Positions 13,401 through 20,397 of a DNA stretch of 34,891 nt are shown in pieces. Source of the DNA: an uncultured Oscillospiraceae bacterium. Lineage in GTDB: Bacteria; Bacillota; Clostridia; Oscillospirales; Oscillospiraceae. The position numbers were made by a program, and so were the translations under genes. Every line of letters begins with the position of its first letter. The stretch's first letter is position 1. The DNA is taken from the NCBI GenBank assembly GCA_944386845.1, contig CALXCP010000010.1:1-34891 (forward strand), given 5' to 3'. Below the pieces are notes generated by a model, which was given only the letters and a program-made list of their open reading frames with translations, had not been told where the DNA came from and made no database searches.

Positions 13401-14834
13401 ATGAAAAAATTACTGCCGCTGCTGCTGGCGGCCATGCTGCTGCTGACCGCCTGCCAGGGGGGCGCACCCGCCGGCGGGGAGACCCCCGCCGAGAGCGGGC
13501 GGCCTCAGCAGGAGGAGACCGGCGCCGGATCCCAGGTCCAGGAGGACGGGGGCCAGGCCCAGACCGGGGAGACGAACGCCGGAGCCCAGAGCCCGCAGCC
13601 AGAGGAGACCGGCCCGGCGGAGGAGCCGGAGGAGACAGGATCCGGCCCCGTCTCCGGGGAGGGGACCGGCGGCCAGACCCAGCCGGCCGGCCAGGCCCTC
13701 AGCGCCCAGAGCTTGGCCGCCATAGAGAAGATCACCTACTATGGGGACCGGAGCCGGTGCGCCATGACCCGGGAGCAGCTTGTGGCCTACGCCCAGTTTG
13801 CCCTGAACTATGACGAGAACGACATATTCCACGAGGAAGGGAGACTGTCCTACGCCTTCCTGGCGGACTTCGACGGGAACGGGAATCCCTACTTGGTCTT
13901 CGTCCACCCGGCCCCCGGCGTTGGGGACTACGCCCCTGAGGTGTACGCCTATGTGGACGGCCGGGTTCAGATTGTTTGCTCCTGCGCAGATGGCAGCGCC
14001 AGCGGCGGGTATTTGGAAGAATTAAAAGACGGCCGCGTCTTGTATGTAGAGTGGGAGATGATAGAACCTACCGGGTACTACGAAAATAACGTGGCCTATC
14101 ATTACAGCCAGATCTCCAATGGCGGTCTGGTCCCGGTGGACGAGCCGGGGGAGGAGGACTACGGCGGGACCGGGGTATCCCCCTCCCTGTATGAGCTGTG
14201 CAATCCCGGCTGGGATGGCAGCGAGATCTGCTCCTCCACCGACGAGGCCACCGCCGCCCTGCTGCTGGCCGCCAAGGGCGGCGCCGCCTCCGACCGGGAG
14301 CAGATGGCGGCGGCCATGGTGGACCTGCTGCTCTCCGCTGACCCCTACGGCGGCCTGGAGGGATTCACGCAGGCCAAGCTGGTGGATCTGGACCAGGACG
14401 GCGTGGAGGAGCTGTTCACCATGGATAGCTGGGGCCAGGCGATGCTCTATTCCTGGCAGGACGGGGCTCTCCAGGGCAAGAACGTGGGGATCAACGCCGG
14501 CGGGACCTTGCGGTGGTACCTGTGCCGGGACGCCGAGACCGGGGAGCTGGGGATCGAGTATGAGTCTATGGGCGGCGGGTACCCCGACTTTTCCAGCTGG
14601 ACCTACTACTACCCCAGCCGCACGGAGGAGATCAGCACTTGGGACGAAATTGCCGGTGTGAACGGCACGGTCACCCAAACGCACTACGATATAGGCGATA
14701 CAGAGGTCACCAAAGAGCAGTTTGACGCGGCGGCGGCCCGCCACCAGCGGCTGGAGACCCTCGACGGCGGGGCGGACGTCCAGGACGGGCGGCAGGCGAC
14801 CGTGGACGCGCTGCTGGCGATCCTGGCCCAGTAA
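13401..14834 (+). CDS. Large acidic lipoprotein, unknown function
   Basis: A 477-aa lipoprotein: signal peptide MKKLLPLLLAAMLLLTAC with the lipobox Cys at 18. A low-complexity Pro/Glu/Gly/Thr-rich spacer (about 20-100, with repeated PEETG/EEPEETG) would lift the folded part off the membrane. Two segments resemble calcium-binding or FG-GAP-like loops: LADFDGNGNPYLVFV and LVDLDQDGVEELFTM. Both are followed by beta-rich sequence, so the protein may contain two related domains. There is a good Shine-Dalgarno (AAAGGAGAGAGATACC). It follows the LRR lipoprotein by 51 bases and ends at a strong terminator. No named family recognised. Confidence 0.8.
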   Translation: MKKLLPLLLAAMLLLTACQGGAPAGGETPAESGRPQQEETGAGSQVQEDGGQAQTGETNAGAQSPQPEETGPAEEPEETGSGPVSGEGTGGQTQPAGQALSAQSLAAIEKITYYGDRSRCAMTREQLVAYAQFALNYDENDIFHEEGRLSYAFLADFDGNGNPYLVFVHPAPGVGDYAPEVYAYVDGRVQIVCSCADGSASGGYLEELKDGRVLYVEWEMIEPTGYYENNVAYHYSQISNGGLVPVDEPGEEDYGGTGVSPSLYELCNPGWDGSEICSSTDEATAALLLAAKGGAASDREQMAAAMVDLLLSADPYGGLEGFTQAKLVDLDQDGVEELFTMDSWGQAMLYSWQDGALQGKNVGINAGGTLRWYLCRDAETGELGIEYESMGGGYPDFSSWTYYYPSRTEEISTWDEIAGVNGTVTQTHYDIGDTEVTKEQFDAAAARHQRLETLDGGADVQDGRQATVDALLAILAQ

Positions 14835-14893
14835 GCGGGGCGGACGGAGGCGTTTTGGCCTGGCCGCAGACCGGTCCCCCGATCCCGCGCCCA

Positions 14894-14930
14894 AGTCGGA
14901 GCAAGCGCTGCAGCGCTTGCTCCGACTTTT
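14894..14930 (+). terminator. Intrinsic terminator of the lipoprotein operon
   Basis: AGTCGGAGCAAGCGC (14894-14908) pairs perfectly with 14913-14927 around TGCA, then a T-run. Confidence 0.85.
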
Positions 14931-15279
14931 GTATCAGGGCGTCCCCTCGCCGGATGCTCGGGGCTTTGCACGGTATGTTGACTTAACGGCGGATCTTCCC
15001 CCCACAAAATGTAAAAAGCACCCAGCCGCAAAAACTTGCGGCCTGCATTTCTGGCGCATCAAGCATACAGGTTGAAATTTTCAAACAGACTGTGCTGTCG
15101 TTCAAAATAGAAAAATTCTTCGATTTGTACTGCATTTGCGGAACAGGTTGAGAAAATGGGGTCGGCGGTGTTCGCACAGGCCGTTTTTTGTTCTCTTTAG
15201 CAAAGCGGACATTTGTTTTTGAGAAAACACCCGGTTTAAGCCTTGCAAACAGCGTTTTGAAAAAAATAACAGAGAAGGA

Positions 15280-15313
15280 GGGGGCAAGGAAAGTATCCTT
15301 GCCCCCCTTTTTT
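15280..15313 (+). terminator. Intrinsic terminator in the AT-rich island
   Basis: GGGGGCAAGGA (15280-15290), loop AAGTA, its complement at 15296-15306, then TTTTTT. No intact gene precedes it, consistent with a lost upstream gene. Confidence 0.7.
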
Positions 15314-15333
15314 CACTATCCTATCAGCGGTTT

Positions 15334-15522
15334 GTGTACGATCCTATTCTGGCAAAACAAGACCGGCTGTTTGGATATGACGCTTATCTAACATATATGT
15401 CCCCATACATGTTCCTTGAGATAGCCGCCAGTTGCTTTGCTGATCTGCGCTCTATTTCCACCATCTTGTACTTCATTTTTTCGATAAAAGAGGAATGGCG
15501 ACAGAAAATTTTTCACGGATAA
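15334..15522 (+). pseudogene. Possible gene remnant, hydrophobic C-terminal piece
   Basis: An open frame from GTG encodes VYDPILAKQDRLFGYDAY, then a hydrophobic stretch and ends EEWRQKIFHG with a TAA. The frame stays open upstream to about the terminator at 15313. There is no ribosome binding site before the GTG. The composition is protein-like, so it may be the tail of a disrupted gene next to the IS. No family recognised. Confidence 0.25.
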
Positions 15523-15574
15523 ACAGATCGCCCATTAAAAAGAATTTTAGAGCAACTGTAATTTGAAGATAGTA

Positions 15575-15591
15575 TTTACACATTATTTACA
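15575..15591 (+). promoter_or_regulatory. TTTACA tandem repeat, PhoP-box-like
   Basis: TTTACA at 15575-15580 and again at 15586-15591, 11 bp apart, immediately before the 3' end of the transposase gene and pointing antisense to it. No -10 can be assigned; it may be coincidence in AT-rich DNA. Confidence 0.25.
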
Positions 15592-15597
15592 CCTCTT

Positions 15598-16887
15598 TTA
15601 GGCGGCCACCCGGTACACAAAGCCGGGGAACCCCTTGACGCGCAGATCTCTTTGGTCTTGCCGCCCTGGACGGATGGGAACGGTATAGCGGGCGATGTCG
15701 TTCAGCAGTTTGTCAACATCTGCCTTGGGTGTTCGGATGAACTCCCGGCATAATGCCACCGCCATCTTGAAATTGACCTTGTAGGCGTAAACGCCCTCTT
15801 TCGGCTGACGGACAATGGCCTCGCGGCAAATGCGGCTGGCGAAATTAAACGCTGTCAGGTTGGCGTAGATCTCCTGTGCGGCAAACGCGTCCGATTTGCC
15901 ATGAAGGTTCACCAGTCCCAGTGTATACTTCAAGTCGCGGAAGCAGGTCTCGACCGACCACCGCAGAGAATATAACTCTCGAATATCCGCAAGGGTAAAA
16001 GACGGCGGGAGAGAAGTCGCCACTGTTTCGAATTCACCATTATTTAATTGAAAACGGCAAATGCGGAAACGCATGGGATAAGGGGATGGAAAGTCCCAGC
16101 GGCCCCGCCGGGTTTTAGAACCTGCCTTACTTTTCTTGGGGACTTGGAGATGGATATAACCGTGTTTTTTGTCCTCGTTGGTCTGTGTGGTGGTGATGGT
16201 AAAGCTGATGGTACAATCAAGTTCCAGCATCGGCAATTTTGCCACTTCCCGCATACCTGAGCGGCTACTCTTGACGCGGATGAGAAAATCCACATTTGGC
16301 TTTTCGAGACAGTGGGCGATGAGGTTGTACCCCTCAAATGCGCGGTCTGCGATGATGATCGTCTTTTGCGAAAATGTGTTACGCTTCAGCATTTCCGCCA
16401 GCGCGCCGATTTCGTCTTTTTTTGGTTCTGGCTGAATAATTGCGTCAACGAATGTGCGGCTGAGAATATCATAGAGCGGCGTGAGGTGCAGTTGATTCAC
16501 ACCTTTTGGGATACCGGCATTCTGAACGAAAGACGGAGCCTTGGGATTGCGCGGGAGATTGACAGTCGTGCCATCCGCCGCTAAAAGACGGTAGCCACGG
16601 AAAAAATCGTCATCCAGGCAGTCGGCGTTGAAGTAGTCAAAGACCGCGCGGAACACTTCCGGGGCGACTTGGGCGCGGCGCTGGCTGACGGCGGACGCGG
16701 TGACATTGATCCCGGCGGCGTGTAAGATCTTGTCTAAAGAGCCGCCCTCTGCACCTATCAAGAGGCGTATCAGAGCCTCCTTCGTGAGCGGGCTTTTGCG
16801 GGAAAAGCTCTTGTCCTTGACGCATTTTTCCGCGGCCCTGCTGATCGCGCGTTTCAGCGAACTAACGATTAAATATGGTTTTTTCAT
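15598..16887 (-). mobile_element. IS4-family insertion sequence transposase, intact
   Basis: A 429-aa DDE transposase that catalyses cut-and-paste transposition. The catalytic motifs are all present: first Asp in LLAADGTTVNLP, second Asp in IIIADRAFEGYNL, and the IS4 signature Y-x2-R-x3-E-x6-K as YSLRWSVETCFRDLK. The N-terminal part (KSPLTKEALIRLLIGAEGGS; ASAVSQRRAQV) is a helical DNA-binding region. The frame is uninterrupted, so the element may be active. Codon use and the surrounding AT-rich sequence differ from the host genes, indicating transfer. I could not find convincing terminal inverted repeats or a target duplication, so only the gene, not the element ends, is placed. Confidence 0.92.
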
Positions 16888-17171
16888 GGAGTGTGGGCCC
16901 CCTGGTGAGTATTCACCGGGCGGAACGAACGAAAAACGCCAAACGCCAAACGCACCCCCATCACTGGGCGTGTACGCTTGGCGCTCTATATGCTCGCTAC
17001 TCTATTTAACGGATATGAAAACTCAACGATTAAAACTTAACAAACTTAACAAAACTGCAAAGACGATTCAAAAAGCCCACAACAATTAACAAATCAAACC
17101 ACTGCCTGCGAACACCGTCCACCACGGCGTTAAATAAATAACACCTGAATTTATGAATTCTGTCAAATGAG
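16888..17171. other. AT-rich region upstream of the transposase
   Basis: No gene is supported. Visible items are a hairpin CCTGGTGA-GTAT-TCACCGGG (16901-16920) next to the transposase start, a triple AACGCCA repeat (about 16935-16951), a CGCCAA/TTGGCG inverted pair around it, and AACTTAACA repeats (about 17034-17051). The right end of the IS presumably lies within this stretch. Confidence 0.4.
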
Positions 17172-17199
17172 TTTGCATTTAATTTACAAATTGTTCACT
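17172..17199 (+). promoter_or_regulatory. Three-repeat PhoP-box-like element
   Basis: TTTGCA (17172-17177), TTTACA (17183-17188) and TTCACT (17194-17199) keep an exact 11-bp period. Bases 17183-17198 are identical to 5161-5176 in the two-component promoter. A weak -10-like AAAAAT lies 20 bp further on (17220-17225). What it would control is unclear: a hairpin follows at once and the next plus gene is the TetR regulator. Confidence 0.45.
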
Positions 17200-17227
17200 C
17201 ACTAAAAACACCCTGCCATAAAAATAC

Positions 17228-17280
17228 CCCGCTGTTAAGGTATGCGTTCGCAAATCCATACCTTAACAACGGGATATTTT
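17228..17280. terminator. Bidirectional terminator-like hairpin
   Basis: CCCG-CT-GTTAAGGTATG (17228-17244) pairs, with one mismatch, with 17257-17273 across a 12-base loop. ATATTTT follows on the plus strand and GTATTTTTAT on the minus strand. Confidence 0.55.
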
Positions 17281-17298
17281 ACAAGATGAAGGGCTTAC

Positions 17299-17321
17299 CT
17301 TAATGACATTGGCCGCAGCGG
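17299..17321 (-). repeat. Dispersed repeat copy B (inverted)
   Basis: On the minus strand: CCGCTGCGGC followed by CAATGTCATTAAG, the partner of 8952-8973. It overlaps the edge of the minus-strand TTCACC repeat at 17320. Confidence 0.6.
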
Positions 17322-17336
17322 TGAACATTTTATGAA
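17320..17336 (-). promoter_or_regulatory. Minus-strand PhoP-box-like repeat
   Basis: On the minus strand: TTCATA (17336-17331) and TTCACC (17325-17320), 11 bp apart. A poor -10 (TAAGGT, 17302-17297) is at 17 bp, and the hairpin at 17228-17273 would end a transcript of roughly 60 bases. It faces the three-repeat element at 17172. Confidence 0.3.
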
Positions 17337-17352
17337 CTTCCGCCCCCGGGGC

Positions 17353-17398
17353 TTGACACATGACACGCTGTCAGGTATCCTGAATGACAGTCTGTCAT
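17353..17398 (+). promoter_or_regulatory. TetR-operon promoter with two palindromic operators
   Basis: TTGACA (17353-17358), a 17-bp spacer and TATCCT (17376-17381) form the promoter. Operator 1, TGACA-CGC-TGTCA (17361-17373), fills the spacer. Operator 2, ATGACAG-T-CTGTCAT (17384-17398), covers the start region. Both share TGACA-N3-TGTCA and would block RNA polymerase when bound. The obvious ligand-responsive repressor is the TetR protein encoded next. Confidence 0.8.
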
Positions 17399-17422
17399 AT
17401 CCGTGTGAAAGGGAGGGTCTCC

Positions 17423-18070
17423 ATGCCCACCGACACCTTTTTCCGGCTCCCGGAGGAAAAGCGGGAGCGGCTGCTCCGCGCCGCCCTGGAGGAGTTCTCC
17501 CGGGTCCCCTTTCCCCAGGCGTCCATCAACAAGATCATCCAGGGGGCGGGCGTCCCCCGGGGCAGCTTCTACATGTACTTCGCCGACAAGGAGGACCTGT
17601 TCTGCCACCTGCTCCGCTCCTACCGGACGCGGCTGTGCCGCCTGACCTGCGACGAGCTGGACCGCCGGGGCGGCGACCTGTTCGCCGCCCTTCTGGCCAT
17701 CCACGACCGGCTGGCCCTGGCGGCCGCCCGGGCCGAGGACGGGTGCGGGGGAGAGCGGCTGCTGTCCGTCCTGCGCCTCAACGCCGCCCTGTCCCCCGAC
17801 CTGCTGTTCCGGGCGCTGCGCCCGGGGGAGCTGCTGGAGGACCTGTCCCCCCATCTGGACCGGGGGCGGCTCTCCCTGCGGGGAGAGCGCGACCTGGAGG
17901 ACATCCTGCACGTGCTCATCGGCGTCACCGTCTCCTCGCTGGCGGCGGGGGCCGCCGGCGAGGCCGGGCCGGAGCGGGCCCGGCATTTCCGCGACACCCT
18001 GGACCTTCTGAAGCGGGGCATGGCCGCCCCCAGCCCACACCATCTCACTGACCCGGAGGAACCTGTATGA
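17423..18070 (+). CDS. TetR-family transcriptional regulator
   Basis: A 215-aa regulator. The N-terminal TetR DNA-binding domain (about 10-58) reads EEKRERLLRAALEEFSRVPF, then the helix-turn-helix INKIIQGAGVPRGSFYMYFADKEDLF. The remaining helical part is the ligand-binding and dimer domain, too variable to predict a ligand. The ATG at 17423 is chosen because AAGGGAGGG lies 5 bases upstream; the longer frame would start inside operator 2. Its stop overlaps the start of the adaptor gene (ATGA), so it is the first gene of the export operon. Very likely an autorepressor acting through the twin TGACA-N3-TGTCA sites. Confidence 0.9.
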   Translation: MPTDTFFRLPEEKRERLLRAALEEFSRVPFPQASINKIIQGAGVPRGSFYMYFADKEDLFCHLLRSYRTRLCRLTCDELDRRGGDLFAALLAIHDRLALAAARAEDGCGGERLLSVLRLNAALSPDLLFRALRPGELLEDLSPHLDRGRLSLRGERDLEDILHVLIGVTVSSLAAGAAGEAGPERARHFRDTLDLLKRGMAAPSPHHLTDPEEPV

Positions 18071-19656
18071 ATGCCACATCCCTGCGTGAAAAGCTCACCC
18101 CCAAGACCGCCAAGGGCCGCAAATGGCGCAACATCATCATCGTGGTGGTCGTCATCCTGCTGCTGCTGTTCTTCTTCGTCATCCGGCCCATCCAGTCCGC
18201 CGGGCAGCAGCTCACCAACGCCCTGTACACCACCGCCGCGGTGGAGCGGCAGGACCTCACCGTTACGGTGAACGGCACCGCCACCGTGGAGCCCGCCGAC
18301 GCCTACCGGGTCACCTCCCTGGTCCGGGGGGAGATCCTGGACGCCCCCTTTGAGGAGGGGGACACGGTGGCCGAGGGGGACCTGCTGTTCTCCTTCGACT
18401 CCAGCGACGTGCAGACCTCCATCCAGCGGGCCCAGCTCAGCGTGGACCGGGCCCAGCTCACCTATGACGACGCCCTGGACACCGTGGAGATCACCGCCAA
18501 CGGGGACGGGGTGGTCCAGACCCTCTACGTGGACGAAGGGGACACCGTCACCGCCGGCTCCCCGGTGGCCGACATCGTGGACCGGGACACCGTCACCCTG
18601 AAGGTGCCCTTCCACTCCCAGGCCGCCCAGCAGTTCACGGTGGGCCAGGCCGCCACCCTGACGGTGGACGGCTATGCCGACCGGCTCAGCGGCACCGTCA
18701 CCGAGATCTCCGGGGCGGACACGGTGGCCGCCGGGGGCGCTCTGGTACGCATGGTGACCCTGGAAGCCCGCAACCCCGGGGCCATCACCTCGTCCAACAC
18801 CGGCTCGGCCACCGTGGGCGACTACGCCTGCACCCAGCCGGGGACCTACGCCTACCGCACCGAGACCACCGTCACCGCCGGCAACACCGGCGACGTGGTC
18901 TCCCTCTCCGTCCGGGAGGGCGACCGGGTGGGCGACGGGCAGCTGCTGTGCACCCTGGAGTCGGCCACCAGCCTGGAGTCGGCCCGGCTGTCCCTGGAGG
19001 ACGCCAAGCTCTCCCTCCAGTCGGCCATCGACTCGCTGGACGACTACACCATCACCTCCCCCATCTCGGGCACCGTCATCGAGAAGAACTACAAGGCGGG
19101 GGACACCCTGGACAGCACCAGCACCGGGGAGTACCTGGCGGTGATCTACGACATGTCCTATCTGCAGTTCGACATGCAGGTGGACGAGATGTACATCGGC
19201 CGCATCCAGGTGGGCCAGAGCGTCACCATCACCGCCGACGCCCTGACGGGCCAGACCTTCACCGGCACGGTGAGCAAGGTGAACATCAACGGCACCACCT
19301 CGGGGGGCGTCACCAGCTACCCCGTCACCGTGGTCATCGACCAGCCGGGGGACCTGCTGCCCGGCATGAACATCACCGCCGACATCCTGGTGGACCAGGT
19401 GGACGGCGCCCTGGTGGTCCCCGTGGGGGCGGTGAACCGGGGCAACTACATCCTGGTGCCTGGCGAGGGGGCCATCGGCAAGGACGGCTCCATCGACCCC
19501 TCCAAGCTGGAGCAGGTGCCCGTCACCCTCGGCGAGAACGACGACAGCTACATCGAGATCACCGGCGGCGAGCTGCAGGAGGGGGACACCATCGTCATCG
19601 AGCAGACCTACTCCTCCATCTGGGACATGATGGGGCTGACCGTCTCGGGGGGCTGA
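18067..19656 (+). CDS. MacA/HlyD-type adaptor protein with duplicated lipoyl-barrel modules
   Basis: A 529-aa membrane-fusion (periplasmic-adaptor family) protein working with the MacB-like ABC transporter. After a basic head, one TM helix at about residues 22-42 (IIIVVVVILLLLFFFVI) anchors it, with the bulk outside. Lipoyl-like halves appear at about 72-115 (VRGEILDAPFEEGDTVAEGD) and 140-175 (GDGVVQTLYVDEGDTVTAGS), with a beta-barrel segment. A second round follows: DVVSLSVREGDRVGDGQLL, a short helical hairpin LESARLSLEDAKLSLQSAID, SPISGTVIEKNYKAGDTL, and another barrel (LQFDMQVDEMYIGRIQVGQ). This doubling explains the length, well over the roughly 370 residues of E. coli MacA. It overlaps the TetR gene by 4 bases. 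Confidence 0.9.
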   Translation: MNATSLREKLTPKTAKGRKWRNIIIVVVVILLLLFFFVIRPIQSAGQQLTNALYTTAAVERQDLTVTVNGTATVEPADAYRVTSLVRGEILDAPFEEGDTVAEGDLLFSFDSSDVQTSIQRAQLSVDRAQLTYDDALDTVEITANGDGVVQTLYVDEGDTVTAGSPVADIVDRDTVTLKVPFHSQAAQQFTVGQAATLTVDGYADRLSGTVTEISGADTVAAGGALVRMVTLEARNPGAITSSNTGSATVGDYACTQPGTYAYRTETTVTAGNTGDVVSLSVREGDRVGDGQLLCTLESATSLESARLSLEDAKLSLQSAIDSLDDYTITSPISGTVIEKNYKAGDTLDSTSTGEYLAVIYDMSYLQFDMQVDEMYIGRIQVGQSVTITADALTGQTFTGTVSKVNINGTTSGGVTSYPVTVVIDQPGDLLPGMNITADILVDQVDGALVVPVGAVNRGNYILVPGEGAIGKDGSIDPSKLEQVPVTLGENDDSYIEITGGELQEGDTIVIEQTYSSIWDMMGLTVSGG

Positions 19657-19659
19657 GGC

Positions 19660-20397
19660 ATGGACCATCTCATCGAGCTCACCGACATCTATAAGATCTA
19701 CCACATGGGGGACACCGACGTCCACGCCCTGGACGGGGTGACCATCCACATCGACAAGGGGGAGTTCGTGGCCATCGTGGGCCAGTCGGGCTCGGGCAAG
19801 TCCACCTGCATGAACATCATCGGCTGTCTGGACGTGCCCACCAGCGGCACCTACCTCCTGGGCGGGGTGGACGTGTCCACCATGGAGGACGACCAGCAGG
19901 CGGAGATCCGCAACAAAATGCTGGGCTTCATCTTCCAGCAGTACAACCTCATCCCCAAGCTCAGTGTGCTGGAGAACGTGGAGCTCCCCCTGCTGTACAG
20001 CGGGGCGGACTCCGCCACCCGGCGGCAGGCCGCCATGAAGGCCCTGGAGCGGGTGGGCCTGGCGGACAAGTGCAAGAACCTGCCCAACCAGCTCTCCGGC
20101 GGGCAGCAGCAGCGGGTGTCCATCGCCCGGGCCCTGGCGGGCAGCCCGTCGGTGATCCTGGCCGACGAGCCCACCGGCGCCCTGGACTCCCGCACCGGGC
20201 GGGAGGTGCTCTCCTTCCTCCAGGAGCTGAACCGGGAGGGGGACACCATCGTCCTCATCACCCACGACAACTCCATCGCCGTCAAGGCCCAGCGGATCAT
20301 CCGCCTGTCCGACGGCAAGGTGATCTACGACGGCCCCGCGGACGACCCCCGGGCGGTGGTCCAGCCCCACGAGCCGGGAGAGGAGGCCCCCGCATGA
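19660..20397 (+). CDS. MacB/LolD-type ABC transporter ATPase
   Basis: A 245-aa ATP-binding subunit. Walker A GQSGSGKST, Q-loop FIFQQYNLIPKLSV, signature LSGGQQQRVSIARAL, Walker B VILADEPTGALD and the switch His (ITHDNS) are all intact. The LDxPTSG and EPTGALDS context is typical of the MacB/LolD/FtsE subgroup, which uses mechanotransmission rather than substrate translocation through the membrane. It begins 3 bases after the adaptor stop and overlaps the permease start (ATGA), so stoichiometric coupled translation is likely. Confidence 0.95.
   Translation: MDHLIELTDIYKIYHMGDTDVHALDGVTIHIDKGEFVAIVGQSGSGKSTCMNIIGCLDVPTSGTYLLGGVDVSTMEDDQQAEIRNKMLGFIFQQYNLIPKLSVLENVELPLLYSGADSATRRQAAMKALERVGLADKCKNLPNQLSGGQQQRVSIARALAGSPSVILADEPTGALDSRTGREVLSFLQELNREGDTIVLITHDNSIAVKAQRIIRLSDGKVIYDGPADDPRAVVQPHEPGEEAPA

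Larger units (their letters stand above)
14931..15597. other. AT-rich gene-poor segment left of the IS element
   Basis: Base composition drops sharply relative to the operons. It holds a small GCCGCAA/TTGCGGC hairpin (about 15025-15042), the terminator at 15280-15313, a possible remnant ORF (15334-15522) and a TTTACA tandem (15575-15591). Short ORFs on both strands here show no recognisable proteins. It looks like decayed accessory DNA. Confidence 0.5.

Noticed and set aside
16901-16920. Hairpin next to the transposase start considered as an IS terminal inverted repeat
   Set aside because: No matching sequence was found on the far side of the transposase gene.
17620-20370. 916-codon minus-strand open frame
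   Set aside because: Antisense shadow of the TetR, adaptor and ATPase genes; repetitive Gly/Val/Asp/His composition.
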